64,000 nucleotides of DNA from Pseudomonas sp. BP8 (GTDB lineage: Bacteria > Pseudomonadota > Gammaproteobacteria > Pseudomonadales > Pseudomonadaceae), in contig NZ_JAGINK010000001.1 of NCBI RefSeq assembly GCF_017875955.1, positions 1,650,001 through 1,714,000 of the forward strand, given 5' to 3'. The notes beneath the pieces were generated by a model. That model saw nothing but the letters and a program-made list of their open reading frames with translations. It did no database searches and was not told where the DNA came from. The translations under genes and the position numbers were made by a program. This document shows positions 15,644 to 24,543 of this stretch, one piece after another (the stretch's first letter is position 1; each line of letters starts with the position of its first letter).

Positions 15644-17695
15644 TTACAGCACTGACGCCTGGTTGCGCTGGGCCTGCTTGAGGAATGCAGTCAGCTCGCG
15701 CGCTGAGAGCGGCTTGCTGTAGTGATAGCCCTGACCCTCGTGGCAGCCTTGGGCGATGATGTAGGTCTCTTGCTCGGCGGTTTCCACGCCCTCGGCAATA
15801 ACCTGCATGCCAAGGCTTTTGCCGAGCTGAATGATGGCGCGAACGATGGTCGCGTCGTCATCGTCGTCAAGCAGGTCCTGGACGAAGCTTTTGTCGATCT
15901 TGATCTTGTCCAGCGGCAGCGATTTCAGGTAGCTGAGCGAGGAGTAACCGGTGCCGAAGTCGTCGATGGCGATCAGCGCACCGGAGCGGCGCAGGCTGAG
16001 CAGGTGCTGGGCGGCGGTACTGATGTCTTCCATCAGGCCGGTTTCGGTGACCTCCAGCTCAAGGCTGCGCGGCGGCAGGCGGTAGGCCTGGAGCAGGTTG
16101 TTGACCACCCGCGGCAGCTCGTTGTGGTGCAGTTGTACGGTCGACAGGTTGACCGCCATGCGCAGTTCGCTGAAGCCTTGATCGTGCCACTCGCGCAGTT
16201 GTCGGCAGGCCTGGTCGAGCACCCATTCGCCGATGGCAATGATGTTGCCGTTTTGTTCGGCCAGCGGAATGAACTGGTCCGGCGGCACCATGCCCAGCTC
16301 TGGATGTTGCCAGCGCAGCAGGGCTTCGACGCCCACCACGCGGTGATCGCGGTAGCTGATCTGCGGCTGGTAGACCAGGTACAGCTGGTTGCGTGGCAGG
16401 GCTTCACGCAGGTCTTTTTCCAGCTCGCGGCGGCGGCGCATCTCGCTGTCGACGCTGGCGATGTAGAACTGGTAGCGATTGCGCGAACGGGCCTTGGCCA
16501 GGGTCATGGTCTGTTCGGCTTTTTGCAGCAGCTTCTCGGTACTGTCGCCGTCTTCCGGGAACAAGGTGATGCCGATGGTCGCGCGCAGGCGAATTTCCTT
16601 CAGGTCGACGGCGAATGGCGCTTCGAGGTCGTCGAGGATGCTTTGCGCCAGTTCGGCGGCCTCGTAGGGCTGTTCGATATCGGCCTGGACCAGAGCGAAT
16701 TGATCGCCGCCCAGCCGCGCCAGGGCGCCGAGACGGCCGCTGTGGGCGCGCAGGCGGTCGGCCAGGGCCAGCAGCAGCTGGTCGCCGACCTGGTAGCTGA
16801 ACTGTTCGTTGATGCTCTTGAAGTCGTCCAGGCCGACGCACAGCACGGCCACCCTGCGTTGCAGGCGACCGCCGTCGACGAGGATCTTGTCCAGTTGCTG
16901 TTGCAACTGCTGGCGGTTCGGCAGGCCGGTCAGGAAGTCATACTGGGCCATGCGCTGCAGGCTGTTCTCGGCTTCGTGGCGCAGGTGGGTATTGCGCTCA
17001 ATCGAAGCCAGCAGCTGGTTGGCCGTGTTGACCCATAGCCCCAGCTCGTTGCGCTCATGGCCCTTGATCAGGGGGATCTGGTGCTGGCTGGGGCGATCGG
17101 GGTTGATCTGGGTGAGATGCTCGATGATCTTTGACAGGGGTTTGGTCAGCATCCAGTGATAGATCAGGTACAGCACCAGGCCCATGGCCAGTGCGCGCAG
17201 CACCCCGGAAATGAAGATGATCACCGCGTTGATCAGGAAGCCTTCGCCATAGGCGGCGGTGTCGAGGGTGATGCTCAGGTCGCCGTAGTATTCGCTGTAG
17301 GGGCCGCGGCCGACCAGTTGCGTGGTGTAGGTGCGTTCCTGGCCGAGGAGCAGGTCGGTCAGCCAGCGCATGGACATGTCCTGCAGGGGGCGGGACTTTT
17401 CTGCCAGCATGGTTTCGTTGGGGTGGCCGATCGAGGCCATGCGCACGGATTCGTCCTGGAACAGGCCTTCAATCACCTGCATGCCCATCTCTCGGTCGAG
17501 GCTGTACACCGCTTGGGTCGACGGGTCTCGGAACATGTCGAGGATGCGCTGGGCATCATTGTTGACGGCTTGGCGGGTCTTGTAGGTGTCGTAGACGATC
17601 TGCGCACAGCTGAGCACGACGCCAACTGCCAGCGCCGAGAGGAGCACTACCCTGAGCAACTTGACCGACAAGCTGTTCCGAAATTCCAGCTTCAA
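15644..17695 (-). CDS. bifA: Cyclic-di-GMP phosphodiesterase BifA (degenerate GGDEF plus EAL)
   Basis: About 683 residues. N-terminal membrane helix (VKLLRVVLLSALAVGVVLSC), a periplasmic loop, a second helix (VLRALAMGLVLYLIYHW), a HAMP-like linker, then a GGDEF-like domain with the altered signature RLGGDQFAL and an EAL domain with intact EALLRWQHPELG, NLSTVQLH and DDFGTGYSSLSYL motifs. BifA hydrolyses c-di-GMP and lowers biofilm formation while favouring swarming and dispersal. The GGDQF signature and the neighbouring sodB match P. aeruginosa bifA. The TTG start at 17695 is chosen for its AAGGAAA site 7-8 bases upstream; an ATG at 17725 would add 10 residues but lacks such a site. Confidence 0.9.
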   Translation of the reverse strand: MKLEFRNSLSVKLLRVVLLSALAVGVVLSCAQIVYDTYKTRQAVNNDAQRILDMFRDPSTQAVYSLDREMGMQVIEGLFQDESVRMASIGHPNETMLAEKSRPLQDMSMRWLTDLLLGQERTYTTQLVGRGPYSEYYGDLSITLDTAAYGEGFLINAVIIFISGVLRALAMGLVLYLIYHWMLTKPLSKIIEHLTQINPDRPSQHQIPLIKGHERNELGLWVNTANQLLASIERNTHLRHEAENSLQRMAQYDFLTGLPNRQQLQQQLDKILVDGGRLQRRVAVLCVGLDDFKSINEQFSYQVGDQLLLALADRLRAHSGRLGALARLGGDQFALVQADIEQPYEAAELAQSILDDLEAPFAVDLKEIRLRATIGITLFPEDGDSTEKLLQKAEQTMTLAKARSRNRYQFYIASVDSEMRRRRELEKDLREALPRNQLYLVYQPQISYRDHRVVGVEALLRWQHPELGMVPPDQFIPLAEQNGNIIAIGEWVLDQACRQLREWHDQGFSELRMAVNLSTVQLHHNELPRVVNNLLQAYRLPPRSLELEVTETGLMEDISTAAQHLLSLRRSGALIAIDDFGTGYSSLSYLKSLPLDKIKIDKSFVQDLLDDDDDATIVRAIIQLGKSLGMQVIAEGVETAEQETYIIAQGCHEGQGYHYSKPLSARELTAFLKQAQRNQASVL

Positions 17696-17729
17696 TGGGG
17701 TTTCCTTAATCCACGCGCACGCCATTATT

Positions 17730-17748
17730 TTGCCATCAGACTTGGCAA
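17730..17748. promoter_or_regulatory. Inverted repeat in the bifA leader
   Basis: TTGCCATCAGACTTGGCAA is a 6-bp perfect inverted repeat with a 7-base spacer, about 35-53 bases before the TTG start of bifA. It could be an operator or an mRNA hairpin; no factor can be named. The rest of 17749-18039 shows no gene. Confidence 0.35.
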
Positions 17749-18039
17749 TACACTATCGACCCATTGCCTGGGTACTGTATCGGTTGAGCTGGCCTGCGAC
17801 TTGAGTGCGATACGGCAACTTTCCCGAGGTTTGATGTTAGCGCGCTATGCGTGCGGAGCAAGAGCTGGAGGGCTAGCTGGGCGTGAAAAAATGCCGCGAT
17901 TTGGTGGGGGTTAGTCAGGCTGGGGAAAGCATTAGTTTTACTATTGATCAGGGCTGATTGGTGTAGGTTTTTGAGGGTGAGTGTGCTGACAAACGGGGCG
18001 CGAGTCTCCTGTCTGTTGGGGGGGGCTGGGCTTGAGGTC

Positions 18040-18296
18040 GTGGGCTTATCCATTTGATGTGGTGGCTTTTCGGGCCCCTTCTGCCCTTACGGCGGGTCAC
18101 TTTTTTTCTTGGAAAAAAGTAACCAAAAACCGCTTGCTCCTGCATCCGGCCCCTACGCTGCGCTTCGGGGTTCCCTCGCTCCGGTCTTGCTCCGGGAGGA
18201 CCGCGCTGTACGGCCCATCCTGGGCCTCAGCGCTTTCCGGCCATCCATGGCCTCCACCTCCCTACGCAAGACCTGCGCTCGGCCTCCTGAAGTCGC
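18040..18296 (+). repeat. Left arm of a long inverted repeat
   Basis: This 257-base arm begins GTGGGCTTATCCATTTGATG and is repeated in inverted orientation at 18674-18928, with small differences. Inside it ACTTTTTT and AAAAAAGT form their own small hairpin (18099-18120). The 377-base centre between the arms carries REP cores. Open frames through the arms look non-coding: they read across both arms on both strands and have no ribosome-binding sites. Similar blocks are, from memory, dispersed in Pseudomonas genomes. Confidence 0.85.
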
Positions 18297-18433
18297 TGGT
18301 AGATCAGAGCAAGATCAAGATCAACAGCCAGGGCAACGGCAGGCGAATCGCTGCGCTCTCGCTTTGTTTATTTACCAGCGGATTTGTGGGGTGGCTGGCA
18401 GGGCTCCGCCCTGCGACTTGCATTGGCAGTACC

Positions 18434-18612
18434 GGCCTCTTCGCGGGACAAGCCCGCTCCTACAGGGATTGCGCAAATTTTGAATTCGGCGCTGTACGGG
18501 CCTTTTCGCGGGGCATGTCGGATCGCCGCACCGCCGCACCAACAGGATTGGCGCAGATTTTGAACCCGGCGCAAAAACCTGTAGGAGCGGGCTTGTCCCG
18601 CGAAGAGGCCCG
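18434..18612. repeat. REP cores in the centre of the long inverted repeat
   Basis: Inverted REP cores lie at 18434-18466 (CCTCTTCGCGGGACAAGCCC) and 18579-18612 (CCTGTAGGAGCGGGCTTGTC). Between them is a third, weaker REP remnant near 18500. A 21-base spacer at 18471-18491 recurs exactly, inverted, in the REP pair at 34836-34856, and an altered copy lies at 18551-18572, so spacers travel with these elements. Confidence 0.75.
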
Positions 18613-18673
18613 AATATCCACCACACCTGCCACTATCAAAGACAACGCCAGCCCAGACGCCACCCGTAACTTC

Positions 18674-18928
18674 GCGACTTCAGGAGGCCGAGTGGAGGTC
18701 TTGCGCAGGGAGGTGGAGGCCATGGATGGCCGGAAAGCGCTGAGGCCCAGGATGGGCCGTACAGCGCGGTCCTCCCGGAGCAAGACCGGAGCGAGGGGAC
18801 CCGCAGCGCAGCGGAGGGCCGGATGCAGGAGCAAGCGGTTTTTGGTTACTTTTTTCCAAGAAAAAAAGTGACCCGCCGTAAGGGCGGAAGGGGCCAGTGG
18901 CACCACCACATCAAATGGATAAGCCCAC
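18674..18928 (-). repeat. Right arm of the long inverted repeat
   Basis: Inverted counterpart of 18040-18296, starting GCGACTTCAGGAGGCCG and ending with GGATAAGCCCAC at 18928. A few substitutions and short indels separate the arms. Together with the centre the structure is 889 bases long and occupies most of the bifA-sodB gap. Confidence 0.85.
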
Positions 18929-18993
18929 AATGCCTAAGCCAGCCAGCCAGCCAAGCCAACAGCTCATCTCCCCCTAACAATCCATCAAGAACC

Positions 18994-19020
18994 ACAAAAA
19001 AACCCGGCCGAGACCGGGTT
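18994..19020 (-). terminator. sodB: Rho-independent terminator of sodB
   Basis: On the minus strand AACCCGGTCTCGGCCGGGTT is followed by further T residues. It starts 25 bases after the sodB stop and is a standard terminator. Confidence 0.88.
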
Positions 19021-19044
19021 CTTTACAAGGCAATCTGAAACGAA

Positions 19045-19641
19045 TCAGGCCTTGAAGGTATTGCCTTCGAACTGCTCGGCAACGAACTTCCAGTTGACCA
19101 GGTTCCAGAACGCCTCGACATACTTGGGACGCACGTTACGGTAGTCGATGTAGTAGGCGTGTTCCCAGACATCGCAGGTCAGCAGCGGGGTGTCGCCGCT
19201 GGTCAGCGGGCAGCCGGCGCCGATGGTGCTGGCCAGGGCCAGGGAACCGTCAGCCTTCTTCACCAGCCAGCCCCAGCCGGAACCGAAGGTGCCGATCGAA
19301 GTCTTGCTGAACTCTTCCTTGAACTTGTCGAAGGAACCGAACGCAGCGTTGATCGCTTCAGCCAGAGCGCCAGTCGGTTGGCCGCCAGCGTTTGGCGCCA
19401 GGCAGTTCCAGTAGAACGTGTGGTTCCAGACTTGAGCGGCGTTGTTGAAGATGCCACCCGAAGAGGTCTTGACGATCTCTTCCAGGGTCTTGCCTTCGAA
19501 TTCGGTGCCTGGGACCAGGTTGTTCAGGTTCACGACATAGGTGTTGTGGTGCTTGTCGTGGTGGTACTCCAGGGTTTCCTTGGAGATGTGCGGCTGCAGG
19601 GCATCGTGGGCGTACGGCAGCGGCGGCAATTCAAAAGCCAT
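19045..19641 (-). CDS. sodB: Iron superoxide dismutase SodB
   Basis: A 198-residue cytoplasmic Fe-SOD. Metal ligands are visible: His27 in YHHDKHH, His in WNHTFYW near residue 74, and Asp/His in [11 protein letters not shown]. The GGQPTG and FGSGWGWLV motifs and the Ala-Gln pair in [10 protein letters not shown] are typical of Fe-type enzymes. It converts superoxide to hydrogen peroxide and oxygen. CAGGAGAG precedes the ATG. It stands alone, with its own terminator. The manganese enzyme is encoded in the same window at 55531-56142, giving an iron-dependent pair. Confidence 0.95.
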   Translation of the reverse strand: MAFELPPLPYAHDALQPHISKETLEYHHDKHHNTYVVNLNNLVPGTEFEGKTLEEIVKTSSGGIFNNAAQVWNHTFYWNCLAPNAGGQPTGALAEAINAAFGSFDKFKEEFSKTSIGTFGSGWGWLVKKADGSLALASTIGAGCPLTSGDTPLLTCDVWEHAYYIDYRNVRPKYVEAFWNLVNWKFVAEQFEGNTFKA

Positions 19642-19833
19642 GGTAACTCTCCTGATTCAGGTCTACTTCGCGGTTTGCGCAAGGCCGATCACGGGCGGCC
19701 CGGTACACGTCGGCGAGTTTGTACTCTTTGCGACGCAAGCTCTGGACTATATCACCAGCCCCCGCGCATAACCACGCAACAACTATAGGGATTAGAGGTT
19801 CCAGAGCGGTTGCCCAGGCTAGACCAATGGCCT

Positions 19834-20433
19834 TCAGTCGAGGATCAACTGCGCGGCAACGGCAAACATCATCACCGCCACCATCAGGTCGAGCAGGCGC
19901 CATGTAGTTGGCCGCGCCAGCCATGGCGCCAGCCACGCAGCGCCCAGGGCAAGGGTGAAGAACCACACCAGCGAGGCACTGGCTGCGCCCGCCACGTAGG
20001 CACCGGGAACACTCTGCTGGGCGCCCAGCGAGCCGATCAGCAGTACCGTATCGAGATACACGTGCGGGTTGAGCAAGGTCACCGCGAGGGCGCTGAGCAG
20101 TACCGCCCGGCGCGAACGTGCGCCCTGGCCCTGCTGTTGCGCCAGGCTCTGCCGGGAACACGCCCGTTGCAGCGCTTTGGCGCCATACCAGATGAGAAAT
20201 GCCGCACCCCCCCAGCGGGCAGCGGCAAGCAGCATCGGGTTGTGCGCCAGCACCGTCGCCAGGCCGAACACCCCAGCCGCCACCAGCAGCGCGTCACACA
20301 CCACGCAGAGGATGGCCACCGGCAAGTGATGCTCGCGGCGCAGGCTCTGGGCCAGGACAAAGGCGTTCTGCGTACCAATGGCCATGATCAGGCCAAAGGC
20401 GACCAGCATGCCGTTCATGTAACTCTGCCACAT
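19834..20433 (-). CDS. argO: LysE-type amino-acid exporter ArgO
   Basis: 199 residues with about six hydrophobic helices: the LysE opening MLVAFGLIMAIGTQNAFVLAQ, PVAILCVVCDALLVAAGVFG, ALAVTLLNPHVYLDTVLLIG, and a C-terminal helix. The NPHVYLD motif is a hallmark of the family. It exports arginine or lysine. The ATG at 20431-20433 is preferred to the open frame's first ATG at 20499, whose extra 22 residues are Arg-rich and not typical. It is divergent from argP, whose product normally activates it. Confidence 0.88.
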   Translation of the reverse strand: MWQSYMNGMLVAFGLIMAIGTQNAFVLAQSLRREHHLPVAILCVVCDALLVAAGVFGLATVLAHNPMLLAAARWGGAAFLIWYGAKALQRACSRQSLAQQQGQGARSRRAVLLSALAVTLLNPHVYLDTVLLIGSLGAQQSVPGAYVAGAASASLVWFFTLALGAAWLAPWLARPTTWRLLDLMVAVMMFAVAAQLILD

Positions 20434-20559
20434 AGCGGGAACACTCCACTGGCGCCGACCCACTCGCCGACGCGTATTGCCTGATTGAATGCTGGTCATT
20501 GTGGGTAACGCCGCTGTATAAGAAAAACAAATAAAGCTGATCAGGCATTAGAGAAATAG

Positions 20560-21450
20560 ATGTTCGACTACAAGCTGCTCGCCGCCCTCGCCGCGGTGAT
20601 CGAACAAGGCGGCTTCGAGCGCGCGGCGCAGGTTCTGGGCCTGTCGCAATCGGCTATCTCCCAGCGCATCAAGCTGCTTGAAGCGCGGGTGGGTCAGCCG
20701 GTGCTGGTACGCGCCACGCCGCCAAGCCCGACCGAAGTCGGCCGGCAGTTGCTCAACCATGTGCAGCAGGTGCGTTTGCTTGAGCGCGATCTGCAGGCTC
20801 AGGTGCCTGCGCTTGACGAGGGGGGCATGCCGGAGCGTCTGCGCATCGCACTCAATGCCGACAGCCTGGCGACCTGGTGGGCGGGGGCGGTGAGCCAGTT
20901 TTGCGCCGAGCAGCAGGTGTTGCTCGATCTGGTGGTCGAGGACCAGGAGGTTGGCCTCAAGCGCATGCGTGCCGGCGAAGTGGCGGCCTGCCTGTGTGGC
21001 AGCGAGCGGCCGGTGGCCGGCGCACGCAGCCTGCCCCTGGGCGCGATGCGCTACCGGGCGCTGGCCAGCCCGCGCTTCATGGCGCGCTATTTTCCGCAGG
21101 GTTTCGCGCCTGAGCGACTGGCGCGCACCCCGGCGATCGTGTTCGGCCCGGATGATTTCCTGCAGCATCGCTACCTGGCTTCACTGGGTATCGAAGACGG
21201 TTTTCTGCATCACCTGTGCCCGTCTTCAGAAGGGTTCCTGCGCATGGCCGAAGCTGGGGTAGGCTGGGGACTGGTCCCGGAGCGGCAGGCCGCGGCGCAG
21301 ATGCAGCGTGGCGAATTGGTGGAAATCTGTGCCGATACGCCTATCGATGTGCCGCTGTACTGGCATCATTGGCGCAATGGCGGGCAATTGCTCGCTCAGT
21401 TGACCGAGCACCTGCGCCAGATGGCGCCGGGCTGGCTGGTGCCGTTGTAG
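20560..21450 (+). CDS. argP: LysR-type regulator ArgP (IciA/LysG)
   Basis: 296 residues: an N-terminal winged helix-turn-helix (GGFERAAQVLGLSQSAISQRIKLLE) and a LysR effector domain. The start MFDYKLLAALAAVIEQGGFE is characteristic of ArgP/LysG. In bacteria ArgP binds lysine or arginine and controls argO. The 126-base region between the argO and argP starts must contain both promoters and the operator; it is AT-rich before the ATG (AAAAACAAATAAAG). Confidence 0.9.
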   Translation: MFDYKLLAALAAVIEQGGFERAAQVLGLSQSAISQRIKLLEARVGQPVLVRATPPSPTEVGRQLLNHVQQVRLLERDLQAQVPALDEGGMPERLRIALNADSLATWWAGAVSQFCAEQQVLLDLVVEDQEVGLKRMRAGEVAACLCGSERPVAGARSLPLGAMRYRALASPRFMARYFPQGFAPERLARTPAIVFGPDDFLQHRYLASLGIEDGFLHHLCPSSEGFLRMAEAGVGWGLVPERQAAAQMQRGELVEICADTPIDVPLYWHHWRNGGQLLAQLTEHLRQMAPGWLVPL

Positions 21451-21499
21451 GCGCGAGCGACGTCAACTGCATCTGAAATCTGGCAAGGCGGAGTGTCAC

Positions 21500-22495
21500 A
21501 TGCGAATTCTGGTCACCGGCGCGAGCGGCTTCATCGGCGGACGCTTTGCGCGTTTTGCCTTGGAGCAAGGTCTTGACGTTCGGGTCAACGGCCGGCGTGC
21601 CGAAGGCGTGGAGCATCTGGTCAGGCGCGGCGCGCAGTTCATTCCTGGCGATCTGGGCGATGCCGAGCTGGCCCGGCGCCTGTGCCAAGGCATCGACGCC
21701 GTGGTGCATTGCGCGGGTGCAGTGGGTAGCTGGGGCCGCTATCAGGATTTCCACCAGGGCAATGTGGTGGTCACCGAGAATGTCGTCGAGGGCTGCCTCA
21801 AGGAGCATGTGCGCAGGCTCGTACACCTTTCATCGCCTTCGCTGTACTTCAATGGCCGCTCGCGCCTGGACATCCGCGAAGAGCCGCTGCCGCGGCGCTT
21901 CCATGACCATTACGCGAGCACCAAATACCTCGCCGAGCAGAAGGTTTTCGGCGCCCAGGAATTCGGCCTCGAGGTGCTCGCCCTGCGCCCGCGCTTCGTC
22001 ACGGGTGCGGGTGATGCGAGTATTTTTCCCCGGCTGATGCAGATGCAGCGCAAGCGCCGCCTGGCAATCATTGGCAACGGCCTGAACAAGGTCGACTTCA
22101 CCAGCGTGCACAACCTCAACGAGGCGTTGCTCAGCGCGCTGTTCGCCGATGAGCAGGCGCTGGGCCAGGCCTACAACATCAGCAATGGCCAGCCGCTGCC
22201 GCTGTGGGACGTGGTCAACTATGTCATGCGCCAGATGCAACTGCCGCAGGTCACCCGGTACCGTTCGCCAGGCCTTGCCTACAGCATGGCGGCGCTCAAC
22301 GAAGCGGCCTGCATGCTGTGGCCGGGGCGGCCGCAACCGACCCTGTCGCGGCTCGGCGTGCAGGTCATGAGCAAGGACTTTACCCTCGACATCAGCCGCG
22401 CCCGACAGTACCTGGACTACCGCCCGCAGGTCAGCCTGTGGACCGCGCTGGATGAATTCTGCGGCTGGTGGAAAAACCTCCCGGGCCATCAGTGA
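21500..22495 (+). CDS. NAD(P)-dependent epimerase/dehydratase family protein (extended SDR)
   Basis: 331 residues. The Rossmann motif is TGASGFIGG at the N-terminus, a conserved VVHCAGAVGSWG follows strand 4, and the catalytic pair is in HYASTKYLAEQ (YxxxK). The pattern fits extended short-chain dehydrogenases close to 3-beta-HSD/epimerase types. The substrate is unknown. GGAG lies 7 bases before the ATG. The gene is 49 bases downstream of argP on the same strand. Confidence 0.85.
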   Translation: MRILVTGASGFIGGRFARFALEQGLDVRVNGRRAEGVEHLVRRGAQFIPGDLGDAELARRLCQGIDAVVHCAGAVGSWGRYQDFHQGNVVVTENVVEGCLKEHVRRLVHLSSPSLYFNGRSRLDIREEPLPRRFHDHYASTKYLAEQKVFGAQEFGLEVLALRPRFVTGAGDASIFPRLMQMQRKRRLAIIGNGLNKVDFTSVHNLNEALLSALFADEQALGQAYNISNGQPLPLWDVVNYVMRQMQLPQVTRYRSPGLAYSMAALNEAACMLWPGRPQPTLSRLGVQVMSKDFTLDISRARQYLDYRPQVSLWTALDEFCGWWKNLPGHQ

Positions 22496-22582
22496 ACCTG
22501 TCCTGCGGATGATGGTCATCAGTGCGCCGCGCAAGCGGTTTATACTCATGCCTCTTTGCTATTACTGTGGTTGAAAGCACCC

Positions 22583-23410
22583 ATGCGTAACGATCTTCGC
22601 GACGATATCGACGACGTGCCCCCTTTGCGTGCCGGCACCCGTGATGACCATGAACTGCTCCCTGAGCACGTGGCGCGCAGCCGCCAGAAGGCCGCCCGTC
22701 CAGCCAACACCGCGCCGCTCTGGGCCTTGCTGTGCGCTTCGTTCATTGCCCTGGCGGGCTTGGGCTGGTGGAGTTTCCAGCAGATCTCGCTGATGGAGCA
22801 GCAGTTGGTGGCCACTCAGGAGAGCTTTGCTCGTATCAGCGAAGAGGCCGCCGGACGCTTGCAGGCGATCAGTGGCAAGGTCGAGGCCAGTGATGCCAGC
22901 GTCAATACGGGCAGTGAGGCGCTGAAGCTGCAGATCCGCCAGTTGCAGGCGAGCCTGGCGGAGCAGGGCAAGCAGCAGCAGGGCGTCGCGGGCCAGGCCG
23001 GGGATCTGGGCAAGCGCCTGGAGCAGGTCCTGGCTGACACCCGTGAGCAGCAGAAGACGGTGACTGAGCTGCAGGGCCAGTTGCAGGCGCAGCTGAAGGC
23101 GGTCAATGCCGAATTGGCAGCGCTCAAGTCGGGGCAGCTGGATGGCGGCAAGCTGGACACCGAGTTGAAGACCCTGAGCAACGAAATTGCCGCGCTGAAG
23201 AAACAGGGCAATCCGAGCGCGGCGATCGAGAGCCTGGAGCAGGACGTGCTGGTGCTCAAGAGCCAGGCCGACAACCGTCCTGCAGCGGCGAGCGGCGCCT
23301 CGGTGCAGGAGTTCGATGCGTTCCGTGGGCAGACCACGCGTAACCTGAACACCTTGCAGAACCAGGTGCAGAACCTGCAGCAGCAGATCAACGCCCGGCC
23401 TCAGCAGTAG
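22583..23410 (+). CDS. Membrane-anchored coiled-coil protein of unknown function
   Basis: 275 residues: a charged N-terminal tail (MRNDLRDDIDDVPPL), one transmembrane helix at about 45-65 (LWALLCASFIALAGLGWWSF), then a long Gln/Leu/Lys-rich coiled coil to the C-terminus, ending QQQINARPQQ. The topology suggests an inner-membrane anchor with a periplasmic coiled coil. No enzyme motif is visible and similar Pseudomonas proteins are hypothetical. The open frame starts at 22556, but the ATG at 22583 begins the charged tail; the ribosome-binding site is weak. It ends directly before a terminator. Confidence 0.7.
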   Translation: MRNDLRDDIDDVPPLRAGTRDDHELLPEHVARSRQKAARPANTAPLWALLCASFIALAGLGWWSFQQISLMEQQLVATQESFARISEEAAGRLQAISGKVEASDASVNTGSEALKLQIRQLQASLAEQGKQQQGVAGQAGDLGKRLEQVLADTREQQKTVTELQGQLQAQLKAVNAELAALKSGQLDGGKLDTELKTLSNEIAALKKQGNPSAAIESLEQDVLVLKSQADNRPAAASGASVQEFDAFRGQTTRNLNTLQNQVQNLQQQINARPQQ

Positions 23411-23416
23411 CCGCAA

Positions 23417-23442
23417 GGGGCCGCAAAGCGGCCCCTCTTTTC
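23417..23442 (+). terminator. Rho-independent terminator
   Basis: GGGGCCGC-AAA-GCGGCCCC followed by TCTTTTC, seven bases after the stop of the coiled-coil gene. It sits in a 34-base gap between convergent genes and probably serves both. Confidence 0.85.
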
Positions 23443-23444
23443 AG

Positions 23445-24494
23445 TTACAGGCGCGGATAGTCGATGTAGCCCACCGGTCCCTTGCCATAAAAGGTCTCCG
23501 GCCGCGCCTCGTTCAATGGCGCATCAGCTGCCAGCCGCGCCGGCAGGTCCGGGTTGGCAATGAACGGCACGCCAAACGCGACCGCATCGGCCGTGCCGCT
23601 GGCCAACGCCGCATTGGCACCGGCTTTGTCGAACCGCTCGTTGACGATGTATGGCCCGCCAAACGCTTCCTTGATCATCGGACCAATGCTGTCATCGGCC
23701 TGCTTCTCACGCGAGCAGATAAACGCGATGCCGCGCTTGCCCAGCTCCCGGGCAACATACGTAAAGGTCTCGAGCCGATCCGCATCGCCCATGTCATGGG
23801 CATCGGCACGCGGTGCCAGGTGCATGCCGACGCGGCCCGCGCCCCACACCTCGATCACCGCGTCGGTCACTTCCAGCAACAAGCGTGCGCGGTTCTCCAG
23901 CGATCCGCCGTAGCGGTCGTTACGCTGGTTGGTGCTGCTCTGCAGGAACTGGTCAAGCAGGTAACCATTCGCCCCGTGGATCTCCACGCCATCAAAGCCG
24001 GCCGCCTTGGCGTTCTCGGCACCCACCCGGTAGGCGTCGACGATGTCGGCGATCTCTTCGCTCTCCAGTGCGCGCGGGGTCGGGTAGTCGGCCAGTGGGC
24101 GAACCAGGCTGACATGGCCCTTGGCGGCAATTGCGCTTGGCGCCACCGGCGACTCGCCATTGAGGTAGCTGGGGTGGGAAATCCGGCCGACGTGCCACAG
24201 TTGCAGGAAGATTCGCCCGCCGGCGGCATGGACGGCCTTGGTCAGGTTGGTCCAGCCGCGCACCTGGTCGTTCGACCAGATCCCTGGGGTGTCCGGATAG
24301 CCGACGCCCATCGGCGTTACCGAGGTCGCCTCGCTGAGGATCAGCCCGGCACTGGCGCGCTGTACGTAGTATTCGGCCATCAACGCGTTGGGCACCCGGC
24401 CTTCATCGGCGCGGCAACGGGTCAGTGGCGCCATGATGATGCGGTTGGGCAGTTGCAGGTCGCCCAGGTTGATCGGATCGAAAAGCGTGGTCAT
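23445..24494 (-). CDS. xenB: Old yellow enzyme / xenobiotic reductase XenB
   Basis: 349 residues, a single FMN-binding TIM barrel. Visible hallmarks are NRIIMAPLTRCRADEG near residue 20, WSNDQVRGW, QLWHVGRISHP, the catalytic-region GVEIHGANGYLLDQFL (His/Asn pair), and NQRNDRYGGSLENRARLLLEV. These match the NemA/XenB class of ene-reductases, which reduce activated alkenes, nitrate esters and nitroaromatics with NADPH. It is encoded next to, and downstream of, an ArsR-type regulator gene on the same strand, with a 49-base gap, suggesting that the regulator controls both. Confidence 0.9.
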   Translation of the reverse strand: MTTLFDPINLGDLQLPNRIIMAPLTRCRADEGRVPNALMAEYYVQRASAGLILSEATSVTPMGVGYPDTPGIWSNDQVRGWTNLTKAVHAAGGRIFLQLWHVGRISHPSYLNGESPVAPSAIAAKGHVSLVRPLADYPTPRALESEEIADIVDAYRVGAENAKAAGFDGVEIHGANGYLLDQFLQSSTNQRNDRYGGSLENRARLLLEVTDAVIEVWGAGRVGMHLAPRADAHDMGDADRLETFTYVARELGKRGIAFICSREKQADDSIGPMIKEAFGGPYIVNERFDKAGANAALASGTADAVAFGVPFIANPDLPARLAADAPLNEARPETFYGKGPVGYIDYPRL

Positions 24495-24543
24495 CGAGTA
24501 AGCCTCGCGAGAATCGTTGGGAAGGGAAATGACAAAGCCCTGT

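Noticed and set aside
14153..15655. 500-codon open frame on the plus strand
   Set aside because: Antisense to icmP, which has a lipobox and the GxHxxE signature.
18032..18871. 279-codon open frame across the long inverted repeat
   Set aside because: It reads through both arms and REP cores; equivalent frames exist on the other strand. Best explained as repeat DNA.
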